Assembly: GCA_905235305.1 (NCBI GenBank)
Contig: CAJOLC010000011.1
Coordinates: 37,147-101,146, forward strand
Reading direction: 5' to 3'
DNA: 64,000 bases
Source of the DNA: an uncultured Bacteroidaceae bacterium
GTDB taxonomy: Bacteria > Bacteroidota > Bacteroidia > Bacteroidales > Bacteroidaceae
The first letter of the stretch is position 1, and each line of letters opens with the position of its first letter. The notes under the pieces were generated by a model. That model did no database searches. It was not told the origin of the DNA and was given only the letters and a program-made list of their open reading frames with translations. A program made the translations under genes and the position numbers. Of the stretch, positions 41,060 through 50,880 are shown piece after piece.

Positions 41060-41881
41060 ATGCCGTCGGTTCTATACATATTAGTAATATATGGTAGGGA
41101 AGCTGCAGATGTGGAGACCATGCGGACGCTATTTGCAGGTCATGAGGAACGGCTACGTCATCTGTTCATCTACGACAACTCACTCTTGCCACATACTCCT
41201 CCACAGGGTGTGGCACGTTATGTCCACGATCCATCGAACGGCGGGCTTGGCCGCGCCTACAACACCGCATGTAGCTACGCAGAAGCAGAAGGCTATGAAT
41301 GGCTGTTGCTACTCGACCAGGACACGACGTTTCCAGCCGACGCCATAGACAAGTATGAGAGGGCCATAGCGACTCATCCAGAGACAAATATGATTGCGCC
41401 ACGGCACATGGTGAATGGCGACAAGTACCTCTCGCCAACGCGCTACAGGATGAAGACATCGCACCTTCAGGACTCCACACTCACGGGCACCGTGGCTTTC
41501 AAGGATGCCTGTCCCATCAACAGCGGATTACTTGTCAGCGTCAAATCATTCATACAAGCAGGTGGATACGACGAGCCGGTGTGGCTTGACTTCTCAGACA
41601 TACGCTTCATCGAGAAGTACCGCAAGCACTACAATACCTTCTACGTCATGCCAGACCTCATATGCCGACAAAACTACTCAGGGCTTGACACAGACCCCGA
41701 AAAGGTGTATCGCCGCTTCTGCATTTACCTGCAATGTGCCGCTGCCTTTCCAAGAGACAGCTGGACAGACACTCTTGCCTTGACCATAACGACGCTGCGG
41801 CCTACCCTCTCACATACCATCAGACAACGCACGCTCTGCTACCTGAAGGCCTATTTCAAATCTGGAATCGTGCATTGTTAA
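41060..41881 (+). CDS. Glycosyltransferase family 2
   Basis: NGGLGRAYNTACSYAEAEGYEWLLLLDQDT. Confidence 0.82.
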   Translation: MPSVLYILVIYGREAADVETMRTLFAGHEERLRHLFIYDNSLLPHTPPQGVARYVHDPSNGGLGRAYNTACSYAEAEGYEWLLLLDQDTTFPADAIDKYERAIATHPETNMIAPRHMVNGDKYLSPTRYRMKTSHLQDSTLTGTVAFKDACPINSGLLVSVKSFIQAGGYDEPVWLDFSDIRFIEKYRKHYNTFYVMPDLICRQNYSGLDTDPEKVYRRFCIYLQCAAAFPRDSWTDTLALTITTLRPTLSHTIRQRTLCYLKAYFKSGIVHC

Positions 41882-41897
41882 CTATGAATTGATAACC

Positions 41898-42791
41898 ATG
41901 AAAGTACTCGTTTTGATGTCAACATACAATGGGGAGAAATACCTCAGGGAACAGATAGACAGCATCCTTGGGCAAAAAGGTGTGGAGGTAAGTCTTCTCG
42001 TCAGGGACGACGGTTCAACCGATGCGACCCTGACGATACTCGACGAGTACAAAGCATCCGGACTGCTCGATTACTACTGCGGCAACAATCTCGGCCCGGC
42101 ACGCAGTTTCATGCATCTGCTGCAAAATGCTCCTCAGTACGACTACTATGCCTTCTCCGACCAAGACGACAAATGGATGAACGACAAACTCCTCACCGCC
42201 ATAACCTCGTTGGAGGGTCACGAAAGCGAGCCGGCACTATATTTCTCGCAGACACAACTCGTTGATGCCGGGCTGAACAATATACCAAGCGTCATAATAC
42301 ATCCTAAGCTGACTTTCGGGGAGTCGCTCATATATAAGTTCATCGGAGGTAGCACCATGGTGATGAACCACCGCTTGCGGGAGGCTGTGGGCAACTTCAT
42401 GCCTGAGATAATGCCTATGCACGACATCTGGATTTACTCCATAGCGCTTGGCATAGATGCCTTCGTCTACTTCGACCCCACGCCTCATACACTTTACAGG
42501 CAACACGGCAATAACGCTGTGGGATTAGGACAGGGAGCTGCATACGAATGGAAGAAACGCTTCCGAAGGTTCACCACTAAGAACGACGAACGATACATGC
42601 AGGCCCGCGAGCTCTCCAATGGCTACCACGACAAGCTCACGGCACCCAATGCGGCATTACTCGAGCTCTTCCTCGAAGGAAAGACGAGTGCCGCCAAAAG
42701 ACTCAGAATGCTGACATGTGGAAGCCTGCGCTGCGCAGACCGCACCACTCAGCTGCTCTTCTGGGTCAACCTCATCTTCAACAAATACTGA
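41898..42791 (+). CDS. Glycosyltransferase family 2
   Basis: MKVLVLMSTYNGEKYLREQIDSILGQ...VRDDGSTDATLTIL; FSDQDDKW. Confidence 0.9.
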   Translation: MKVLVLMSTYNGEKYLREQIDSILGQKGVEVSLLVRDDGSTDATLTILDEYKASGLLDYYCGNNLGPARSFMHLLQNAPQYDYYAFSDQDDKWMNDKLLTAITSLEGHESEPALYFSQTQLVDAGLNNIPSVIIHPKLTFGESLIYKFIGGSTMVMNHRLREAVGNFMPEIMPMHDIWIYSIALGIDAFVYFDPTPHTLYRQHGNNAVGLGQGAAYEWKKRFRRFTTKNDERYMQARELSNGYHDKLTAPNAALLELFLEGKTSAAKRLRMLTCGSLRCADRTTQLLFWVNLIFNKY

Positions 42792-42798
42792 CAAGACA

Positions 42799-43587
42799 AT
42801 GGCCATTCCAAGAATCACCGTCATAACCATTTCCTACAATAGCTCCACCACGATAGAGGCGACGCTCGAGAGCGTGACGTCACAGAGCTATGGGAACTTG
42901 GAATATGTAGTCGTCGACGGAGGCTCCACCGACGGCACGCAGAGCATCATAGAAAGATACCGCGATCACATCTCGTTCTACGTCTCCGAACCTGACCGCG
43001 GCATCAGCGATGCCTTCAACAAGGGTATTGCACACAGCACTGGCGACCTCATCATATGCATCAACTCCGACGACCAGCTGCTGCCCGGAGCCTTGGAGAA
43101 AGTTGCCGCCTACTACGACGACGAGACGGACATATACAGTTGTGACCTCCTCCTGCTGGACACGAAGACTGGCGAGAAGCGCATTCAGCACCCGTCGACC
43201 AGCTTCCCCCTCATGCCCTTCTTCCGCAGGCCCGGGCATCAGGGCGTGTTCGTCACCCGTAAGGCCTACGGGCGGCTGGGTGGCTACAACACGTCGCTGC
43301 ACTATACCATGGACCTCGACCTGCTCATGCGGGCCACTTCTGCCGGCATGAGATTCAAGCATGTGCCAGAACTGGTCTCGGTGTTCCGCTTGGGAGGAGC
43401 CACCAGCGAAAGCATCTTCAAGAAGAGGAAGGAGTATGTGGCTCTCATCCGCGGGAATGGCGGCTCATGGCTTCAGGCATACACCTTCTACGGCTTCCTC
43501 GTATGCACCCAGACGGTCAAGAAGGCGCTCCGTCTGACAGGCATCGACTGGATAAGAAAGATTAGATACAGGAAGGAGGACGCATGA
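42799..43587 (+). CDS. Glycosyltransferase family 2
   Basis: ITVITISYNSSTTIEATLESVTSQSYGNLEYVVVDGGSTDGT. Confidence 0.92.
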   Translation: MAIPRITVITISYNSSTTIEATLESVTSQSYGNLEYVVVDGGSTDGTQSIIERYRDHISFYVSEPDRGISDAFNKGIAHSTGDLIICINSDDQLLPGALEKVAAYYDDETDIYSCDLLLLDTKTGEKRIQHPSTSFPLMPFFRRPGHQGVFVTRKAYGRLGGYNTSLHYTMDLDLLMRATSAGMRFKHVPELVSVFRLGGATSESIFKKRKEYVALIRGNGGSWLQAYTFYGFLVCTQTVKKALRLTGIDWIRKIRYRKEDA

Positions 43588-44426
43588 ACGCACATTACAT
43601 TTCTGTCATCATATCCACATACAAGTGCGAGATGCCTGAGTATCTCGACAGGGCACTGAGAAGTATCTGGGACGACCAGAAGCGCAAGCCCGACGAGATT
43701 GTCCTGGTGGAGGACGGACCGCTTACGGAGGAACTCCAGAACATGATAGATGCATGGCGAGGGATACTGGGCAGCAAGTTTGTCGTCATAGAGAAGCCCG
43801 TGAATGAGGGTCTGGCAGCAGCCCTGAACGATGCAATCGAAGTGGCTCACGGCGACCTCGTCGCACGCATGGACAGCGACGACATCAGCCTTCCCGACAG
43901 GTTCATGCTTCAGGAAAAGTATATGGACGAGCACCCCGAGGTGGACATACTGGGCGGGTCCATACGCGAGTTCAACGACAAAGGCACCCTCTCGGCCGTT
44001 CAGCACTACCCCGCCACGATGCAGGAAGTGCTGCGGACGATGTACAAGGCTTCGCCTCTCGCCCATCCCACAGTCATGTATCGCTCGTCGTTCTTCAAGG
44101 CGGGCTACAGATACGTCAGTAAATACCACATCTGCGAGGATGTGACGATGTGGTATGATGCTGCGGCAGGCGGGCGGGTGATAAACAATCTGCAGGAGGT
44201 CCTGCTTGAGTTCCGGCGCAACCCCTCAGTCATGAGGCGGAGGAGCCGGGAGAAGGCATGGAGCGAATTCCTTGCCTACAACGACGGCATAAGGCGCCTC
44301 TATGGCAGGTACAGCTACAAGTACATCTACTCCTTCATGCGCCTGTGTTTCCGGCTCATGCCCAAGTCCCTCGTATCCCTCATCTACGACAGCAGGCTCA
44401 GGCGCATATTTGCCCAACACGGATAG
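43584..44426 (+). CDS. Glycosyltransferase family 2
   Basis: ISVIISTYKCEMPEYLDRALRSIWDDQKRKPDEIVLVEDGPLTEEL; RMDSDDIS. Confidence 0.92.
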   Translation: MNAHYISVIISTYKCEMPEYLDRALRSIWDDQKRKPDEIVLVEDGPLTEELQNMIDAWRGILGSKFVVIEKPVNEGLAAALNDAIEVAHGDLVARMDSDDISLPDRFMLQEKYMDEHPEVDILGGSIREFNDKGTLSAVQHYPATMQEVLRTMYKASPLAHPTVMYRSSFFKAGYRYVSKYHICEDVTMWYDAAAGGRVINNLQEVLLEFRRNPSVMRRRSREKAWSEFLAYNDGIRRLYGRYSYKYIYSFMRLCFRLMPKSLVSLIYDSRLRRIFAQHG

Positions 44427-44462
44427 CAGCCTTCTCCTGTAAAAATCCTTGACATTTTTAAC

Positions 44463-44594
44463 CGACAGACTATAGTGAATCGACCGACACAAAGTAAGCC
44501 ATCGACAAATGCATTATATTGGAATTGACAACGCATCGTAATACCTTGGCAATTCCTCTATAATGCGCCGGCAATTTCTCTACAGTGATTTTGT
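44463..44594. repeat. Degenerate 6 x 22-bp tandem array
   Basis: CGACAGACTATAGTGAATCGAC, CGACACAAAGTAAGCCATCGAC, AAATGCATTATATTGGAATTGA, CAACGCATCGTAATACCTTGGC, AATTCCTCTATAATGCGCCGGC, AATTTCTCTACAGTGATTTTGT. Confidence 0.75.
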
Positions 44595-44844
44595 AACCCC
44601 AAACACCTTTTTACTGTTCTAAAACACGCTTCATCGGTGACATCTCGCTGGAGAGGGGCAAAAATCGCCCTTGTAACTTACTGAATATCACCTACCATTT
44701 GATTTAAGCCATTTTCTCGGCTTCCCTGGACAAAAGTGCCGCAAGGACCGAGATATGCGCCCGAAACGCTTACTTTTCGGAAAAATTATTGACAAGAATG
44801 CTGCCTGAAGTGGGCGCAGTTCTGCCATGGAAGAGTGGCAGATT

Positions 44845-45798
44845 CTACCTGACCAGGACCTTCTTCCCGCCAATGATGTTCACCCCTCTGAGCGGCTTGC
44901 TGAGGCGCTGACCGGCGAGGTTGACTATCGTCGAGCCTTGCCCCCAGATGGCAGCAGCAGACCCCTCACGACCGTCCTGGTTGTCCGACTCGTCGATTCT
45001 GCCCAAAGCGTCAATTATATCTGTCCCGAGGTATTCGGCCTTGATGGTTTCCTCGAAGACGTTTATCTTTATGCGGTAGTAGCCGTCACGGCTGATGGCC
45101 CATTTATAGTCCTCGGAACCGTTGTACCAGACCTGTTTCGCCGTAAGGATGGAGGCGTCTTGGGAGAAGGGATGCAGCACCTTCGGCCCCCAGCCATACT
45201 GTCCGTTTATCTTGAAACGCCTGGGCTCTTCGTTGTACGTATAGTTCTTCAGCTGGCCGGTCCATTCGAAGACGTTGGGGTCACTCTGGCTCTGCTCCAT
45301 CAGCTTGCCTGCTGAAAGTTGCCAGCTCCCTTCTCTGTCGGTGCCCTTTCCTTGTTCATCTTCGACGCAACCTCCGCAGATCCATGCCTCGTACCATCGG
45401 GCGAAGAGTTCGCCCGTCACCTGTTTGCTACTGACATCGACCGTAAAACGATAGTTGTCTGCTTCAAAGAGGACAGCCCATTCCGCGCCGATGCTGTCGG
45501 TCTTCGACGTGTATTCCGCCTTATAGGTAACGATGTCGGTGTCGACAAGCTTAGGAGCATAGTATCGAGACGAGCTTCTCGGCGTATCCGTCGTAGTGAT
45601 GTAGAGGTTGCCCGGGAGCAATTTGCCATGGAACTTAAACGTGTAAGTGCCGGAGACACTTGTCTGGAAGCGCGTCAACTCCTGCACTCCGCCTGGCACG
45701 GCAGAGCCACGCACATAAAGACGCGTCTGGGCCTGCATGAGGAGCAGGAAGCAAGGGGCAAGGAGCAGGAATATGAGGGAAAGGATGCGACGTTTCAT
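44845..45798 (-). CDS. Secreted protein with C-terminal NLAGQRL...GVNIIGGKKVLVR motif
   Basis: Signal peptide (MKRRILSLIFLLLAPCFLLLMQAQ); start trimmed; 1 bp after the GH31 stop. Confidence 0.7.
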   Translation of the reverse strand: MKRRILSLIFLLLAPCFLLLMQAQTRLYVRGSAVPGGVQELTRFQTSVSGTYTFKFHGKLLPGNLYITTTDTPRSSSRYYAPKLVDTDIVTYKAEYTSKTDSIGAEWAVLFEADNYRFTVDVSSKQVTGELFARWYEAWICGGCVEDEQGKGTDREGSWQLSAGKLMEQSQSDPNVFEWTGQLKNYTYNEEPRRFKINGQYGWGPKVLHPFSQDASILTAKQVWYNGSEDYKWAISRDGYYRIKINVFEETIKAEYLGTDIIDALGRIDESDNQDGREGSAAAIWGQGSTIVNLAGQRLSKPLRGVNIIGGKKVLVR

Positions 45799-45799
45799 G

Positions 45800-48136
45800 T
45801 TATGCCATTTCATTAAGCGGAACATTGATTGTGATGGGTGCAGAGAGGTCGTTCGTGCTGACGGTTATCGTGAGGGTCTTGGTCTCTTCGTCGTACGAGA
45901 TGGATGATTCGTCAACGGCATTGCCATTGACCGTAATGCCTTCACGAATGAAGGAGGCAGGCGTGCCGAGGAACTCGACAGTCCATCTCCTCTCGGTCGG
46001 CATACCTTCAAAACTGCCTCGGCGACCCTCGATAATAAGAGTGACATTGTCGCCCGTACGGTCCTGCACGAAATCCGTCATCGTCCAGGCCGATGCCTTG
46101 TATTCCTGGCCCTCTCCCCTGTCCTCGTAGAGCTTGCCCCGGCCGCTTGCCCCGGGCACGACCTTGAGAATAATCTCACCCGGATCGCCCACAACCGTAC
46201 GGCGTACGGGATAGAAAGGGATAACGCTGCCGGCACGATAGAACACCGGGAACTCATCGAGCGTATAGACATCATAGCTCGTCCGATTGCCCTCGACGAG
46301 ACAAGACCTCGTGACATTCCACCACTTATCATCAGGAAGCCATATCATACGGCCCGAGACACCTTCACGACTTGGTGTATATATCGGGGCAACAAGCATG
46401 TCGTCTCCGAACATATACTCGTCCTCGTAGATATAAGCATTGCCGTCTTCCGGGTAATCATAATAGAGAGGGCGGCTCATGCCGATGCCCGTGTCGTAGG
46501 TTTCCCTTGCAGCCGTATAGAGATACGGGAAGAGACGATAGCGCATCCGTACAGTCTCTCTTAGCTGTTCGAAGTTTTGATACTTCCAGATGCGACGTTC
46601 CAACTTGCTGTCATTCGTTGCATGTGTGCGGAAGATGGGCGTATATGCACCAAACTGAAGCCAGCGAAGGAGGAGTTCCGGATCGTTATTCCCGCCCTGA
46701 TGGCCGCCCAGGTCGTGTCCCCAATAAGCATAGAGTACGTTGCTCGCATTGCTCGTAAAGAAGATTTCATATGCCAGCATTGTCCAAGCCGCCCAGGTAT
46801 CTCCGGAGAAGCATATGGGGTAACGATGTGACCCAAGCCCGCCCCACCGGTGATAGATTACGGGGCGAAGCTCCGGACGATTTTGTTGCATGTCCTCGAA
46901 GAACGTATGGTTGCACCAGAAGGTCTCGCCCAGGGTTTCAGAGCCTTCGGCGGGCGTGTAGCTCTTCTCCTGCCCATGCTTGCCGACGGTGAGTGCTTGC
47001 TGCCAGTCCAACCACCAGAAGTCGACGCCTTCCTGCTCGTGGGGGCGGATGATGTCCTTGAAGAAGTTCTTCATGAAGGTATAATCCTCGACCTTCCACT
47101 TTATAGTCTGTCCGGTCTTGTCGCCGAGGTCTGCGGCCAAGGCTTTGTAATAATCTTCATGAGTGCCTACGCCATCCGAGGGGTGAAGGTTGAGTGCAGT
47201 CTTCAATCCATGGTTGTGGATATAGTTGATGAGCGACTTGGGGTTGGGGATTCGACTGGTGTTCCAGCTCCATCCCGTCCAGCCGCTTTTGTGCCAGTCC
47301 ATGTCCATGATGAGGACATCCATGGGAATGTCGTAGTTCTCCACATCCCTGACTATCTGTTGGAACTCGCTTTGGGTATATGCCCAATAGCGGCTGTACC
47401 AATAGCCGAAGATGTATTTCGGGGGCAGAGGCACGCGTCCTCCCACCTTCGTATAGTCCTGCAGACACTTCTTGTACTCGTGGCCATAGCCGAAGAAATA
47501 CCAGTCGATGGCATTCTTGTCCACGGGATTTGCCCACCACATAATGCCATCATCGATGGGTTCCAAGGCGTAAGAGGTGCTGCCATCGCCCCTGAGCGAC
47601 GAAGGGCTCTCGTCGATGATGCTCCATCCGGCACGCGAGAGGAGTCCTTTCTCCAGATCGCCACGCTTATTGTCGCCCCATGCCTGGTCGAGCGTACGGC
47701 AAGTGCCGAGCAGGTTCATCGAGTCGTCTTTGCCCGGGTACCAGATGATGTTCCTTCCGTTCAGCAGAAACGTGACCATCAGGTTATCGGGTTTCCTGTC
47801 GGTCGGCTTGAATTCGCTGCCTTCTTTATAGCGAAGCACGAGGTCGGAAGTCCTGATATAGAGATAGCCGTCGCTCGTTTCGGTAGTGAACTCAGGCACC
47901 GGCAGGCGTCGGTTCACGATGGAGAATGTGGCTCTGTCCTCGAACGAAGCGGTCGAGCTGTACTGGATACGAATCATCTGGCTCGTGAGAACCGTGAACC
48001 GGGCATTGCCTGAGGTGACTACAGCGGCTGGGTCGGCCACCGGATTAAGCACGTCATCTGCGCTCAAGGGCAACGTTGCCACGAGAAACAAGATAACGAG
48101 GAGATGGAATAATGGAAGTCTGATATTGCCCGTCAT
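45800..48136 (-). CDS. GH31 family glycoside hydrolase
   Basis: FGYWYSRYWAYTQSEFQQIVRDVENYDIPMDVLIMDMDWH; FSGDTWAAWTML; YAYWGHDLGGHQ. Confidence 0.93.
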   Translation of the reverse strand: MTGNIRLPLFHLLVILFLVATLPLSADDVLNPVADPAAVVTSGNARFTVLTSQMIRIQYSSTASFEDRATFSIVNRRLPVPEFTTETSDGYLYIRTSDLVLRYKEGSEFKPTDRKPDNLMVTFLLNGRNIIWYPGKDDSMNLLGTCRTLDQAWGDNKRGDLEKGLLSRAGWSIIDESPSSLRGDGSTSYALEPIDDGIMWWANPVDKNAIDWYFFGYGHEYKKCLQDYTKVGGRVPLPPKYIFGYWYSRYWAYTQSEFQQIVRDVENYDIPMDVLIMDMDWHKSGWTGWSWNTSRIPNPKSLINYIHNHGLKTALNLHPSDGVGTHEDYYKALAADLGDKTGQTIKWKVEDYTFMKNFFKDIIRPHEQEGVDFWWLDWQQALTVGKHGQEKSYTPAEGSETLGETFWCNHTFFEDMQQNRPELRPVIYHRWGGLGSHRYPICFSGDTWAAWTMLAYEIFFTSNASNVLYAYWGHDLGGHQGGNNDPELLLRWLQFGAYTPIFRTHATNDSKLERRIWKYQNFEQLRETVRMRYRLFPYLYTAARETYDTGIGMSRPLYYDYPEDGNAYIYEDEYMFGDDMLVAPIYTPSREGVSGRMIWLPDDKWWNVTRSCLVEGNRTSYDVYTLDEFPVFYRAGSVIPFYPVRRTVVGDPGEIILKVVPGASGRGKLYEDRGEGQEYKASAWTMTDFVQDRTGDNVTLIIEGRRGSFEGMPTERRWTVEFLGTPASFIREGITVNGNAVDESSISYDEETKTLTITVSTNDLSAPITINVPLNEMA

Positions 48137-48290
48137 AATGGTTATGGACTACGCTTTAGTTGCATGCAAATTTACTTTTTTCCTGCCGAACATACAAAAA
48201 TAACTTGTTGAAAAATGCTTTTCTTCACTTCATAAGTCCTTGGCAACACTATTTTCCGTCGTTTTCTTTGCAGGTTTCGGAGGAAATCCG

Positions 48291-48298
48291 TAACTTTG
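48291..48298 (+). promoter_or_regulatory. -7 element TAACTTTG
   Basis: Upstream of 48337. Confidence 0.55.
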
Positions 48299-48336
48299 TG
48301 CGGCTTATAAATAATATAATTAAGGTATAGAAATTC

Positions 48337-49308
48337 ATGTTTCGCATACTCTCACTTTTGCTGGCGATTCTGTGGTCGAGCTCGGCTATGATGCAGAACT
48401 TCACAAATCCCGTATGGCGAGGCAACTGGCCAGACCCGACTGTTTGGCTCGGCGAAGACGGCCGCTATCACTGCCTCGCCACCAATCCCACTCGTTCGCT
48501 GGTGAGCGACAACCTGTTTAATTGGGAAATGTCGAATGTTGCTCCCATCAACATCGAGTCTTGGGGAAAGATGCAAGCCATCAGTCGAAACTATTGGGCC
48601 CCTGATGTAGCAACTGTTGCAGGCAAGCGTAATCTATATTTGACTCTTTACAACAGCGCGGAAGACAGTAATATCGGAGTCTTACGGGAATATGCTCCAT
48701 GTCAATTCCAGTTTGTCGGCATCATTACCAGTGGCCGAGAAACGGGCATTCACGACACGATAGACCCTGAGGTGGTTACCGACCCGAAGACGGGAAAAGT
48801 GTGGCTCTTCTTCGGTTCCGTAGGTGGCATTCACCGCATCGAACTCGAAAAGGACGGACTTTCCTTGAAGGAAGGAGCGAGGTACGAGCATGTGGCTGGC
48901 CTGAAGGTTGAGGAGAATCCCAACCGCTCGAAGGTCTTCGAGGGCTCGTATCTGCATCAGCACGGCAAGTACTGGTACCTCTTCGTCAGCTCCGGTTTCT
49001 TTGGAGACCACACCTATCAGTTGAAAGTTGGTCGCGCAAAGAAGCTGACCGACAACTTTGTCGATAGAGAAGGCAATCTCATGAAGGAAGGCTTTGCCAC
49101 GACAGTACTTCATAGCGACGAAGGCGACCAGTTCTATGGTCCAGGTCACTGCGGCGAGATATTCAAGGCGAAAGACGGAAACGAGTATATCTTCTACCAT
49201 TGCCACGTAGCGGGAAGCCGCAGACAAGGCAGCCGGCCGCTCTTCATCTCTCAAATCAAATGGGATAAAGAAGGCTGGCCATACGTTGAAGGAGGCAAGC
49301 CGCGATGA
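48337..49308 (+). CDS. GH43-type family glycosyl hydrolase (five-bladed propeller)
   Basis: NFTNPVWRGNWPDPTVWLGEDGRYHC...YWAPDVATVAGKRNLYLTLY...FEGSYLHQHGKYWYLFVSSG. Confidence 0.85.
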   Translation: MFRILSLLLAILWSSSAMMQNFTNPVWRGNWPDPTVWLGEDGRYHCLATNPTRSLVSDNLFNWEMSNVAPINIESWGKMQAISRNYWAPDVATVAGKRNLYLTLYNSAEDSNIGVLREYAPCQFQFVGIITSGRETGIHDTIDPEVVTDPKTGKVWLFFGSVGGIHRIELEKDGLSLKEGARYEHVAGLKVEENPNRSKVFEGSYLHQHGKYWYLFVSSGFFGDHTYQLKVGRAKKLTDNFVDREGNLMKEGFATTVLHSDEGDQFYGPGHCGEIFKAKDGNEYIFYHCHVAGSRRQGSRPLFISQIKWDKEGWPYVEGGKPR

Positions 49309-49317
49309 GGCATCCAC

Positions 49318-49361
49318 AAACGCGGCACGCCGAATGAGCCAACGCGGCACGCCGAGTTGAC
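49318..49361. repeat. 2 x 22-bp palindromic tandem repeat
   Basis: AAACGCGGCACGCCGAATGAGC / CAACGCGGCACGCCGAGTTGAC. Confidence 0.75.
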
Positions 49362-49429
49362 AGACGCAACAGAACAGAGACAATAAACAACTGAACAATA
49401 AATAATAATTCGTTAATTCATAAATTACC

Positions 49430-50821
49430 ATGACACTCATCAAATCCATCTCTGGCATCAGAGGCACCATCGGAGGCAGAGCAGGCGACACGCTCAACCC
49501 TCTCGACATCGTGAAGTTCACATCAGCATACGCCACCCTCATCCGTCGCACCACGACGGTGGAAAGCAACAAGATTGTGGTCGGAAGGGATGCACGCATC
49601 TCCGGCCCAATGGTAAGGAATGTGGTCTGCGGCACGCTCATGGGCATGGGATTCGACGTGGTCGATATAGGTCTCGCCACTACGCCTACCACCGAAATCG
49701 CCGTCACCATGGAAGGCGCATGCGGTGGCATCATCATCACAGCCAGCCATAATCCCCGCATGTGGAACGCTCTGAAGCTACTCAACGCTCGTGGCGAGTT
49801 CCTCAACAAAGAGGAAGGCAACGAGGTGCTCCGCATCGCCGAAGCCGAAGACTTCGAGTACGCTGATGTAGACAACCTGGGTTCTTACCGCGAGGACAAC
49901 ACTTACGACCAAAAGCACATTGACCTCGTGCTCGGACTCGACCTGGTGGACGTGCAGGCCATCCGCAGCGCAAACTTCCGTGTAGCCTTCGACAGCGTCA
50001 ACAGCGTTGGCGGTGTCATCCTGCCGAAGCTGCTCGAACAGCTCGGCGTAAAGACCGTCACGGGTCTCTTCACCGAACCGACTGGCGACTTCCAGCACAA
50101 CCCAGAACCCCTCGAAAAGAACCTCGCCGACATCAAAGCCTTGATGCAAAAAGGCGAGCACGACATCGCGTTCGTCGTTGACCCCGATGTGGACCGCCTC
50201 GCCCTCTTCTGTGAAGACGGCACCATGTACGGCGAAGAGTACACACTCGTCACGGTGGCCGACTACATCCTGCAGCACACGCCAGGCAACACCGTCAGCA
50301 ATCTCAGCTCAACCCGCGCCCTTCGTGACGTCACACGCAAGTATGGATGCGAGTACAACGCTGCCGCCGTGGGCGAAGTCAATGTGGTAACGAAGATGAA
50401 AGAGACAGGTGCCGTCATCGGCGGAGAAGGGAACGGCGGCGTCATCTACCCGGCGGCTCATTACGGCCGCGACGCTCTTGTAGGCATCGCCCTTATCCTC
50501 ACCTATCTGGCAAAGAAGGGAATGACGGCCAGCCAGCTGCGTGCCACCTATCCTCCCTACTTCATCGCCAAGAACCGCATCGACCTGACTCCCGAGACGG
50601 ACGTGGATGCAATCCTCGCTAAAGTCAAGGAAATGTACGCCAGCGAAGAGGTGAACGACATCGATGGGGTTAAGATAGACTTCCCCGAGAAGTGGGTCCA
50701 CCTGCGCAAGAGCAATACGGAGCCCATCATCCGCGTCTATAGCGAAGCCGCAACGATGGAGGATGCCGACGCCCTCGGCAAGCAGATCATGGACGTGGTC
50801 TACAGCATGGCAGGCAAATAA
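49430..50821 (+). CDS. glmM: Phosphoglucosamine mutase / phosphohexomutase
   Basis: KSISGIRGTIGG, IIITASHNPRMWNALKLL, DPDVDRLA, RKSNTEPIIRVY. Confidence 0.85.
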   Translation: MTLIKSISGIRGTIGGRAGDTLNPLDIVKFTSAYATLIRRTTTVESNKIVVGRDARISGPMVRNVVCGTLMGMGFDVVDIGLATTPTTEIAVTMEGACGGIIITASHNPRMWNALKLLNARGEFLNKEEGNEVLRIAEAEDFEYADVDNLGSYREDNTYDQKHIDLVLGLDLVDVQAIRSANFRVAFDSVNSVGGVILPKLLEQLGVKTVTGLFTEPTGDFQHNPEPLEKNLADIKALMQKGEHDIAFVVDPDVDRLALFCEDGTMYGEEYTLVTVADYILQHTPGNTVSNLSSTRALRDVTRKYGCEYNAAAVGEVNVVTKMKETGAVIGGEGNGGVIYPAAHYGRDALVGIALILTYLAKKGMTASQLRATYPPYFIAKNRIDLTPETDVDAILAKVKEMYASEEVNDIDGVKIDFPEKWVHLRKSNTEPIIRVYSEAATMEDADALGKQIMDVVYSMAGK

Positions 50822-50880
50822 ATGCTTTCAGGTTACAACCTCACAACCTAATAACCTATTGACCTAATAACCTCATACTC

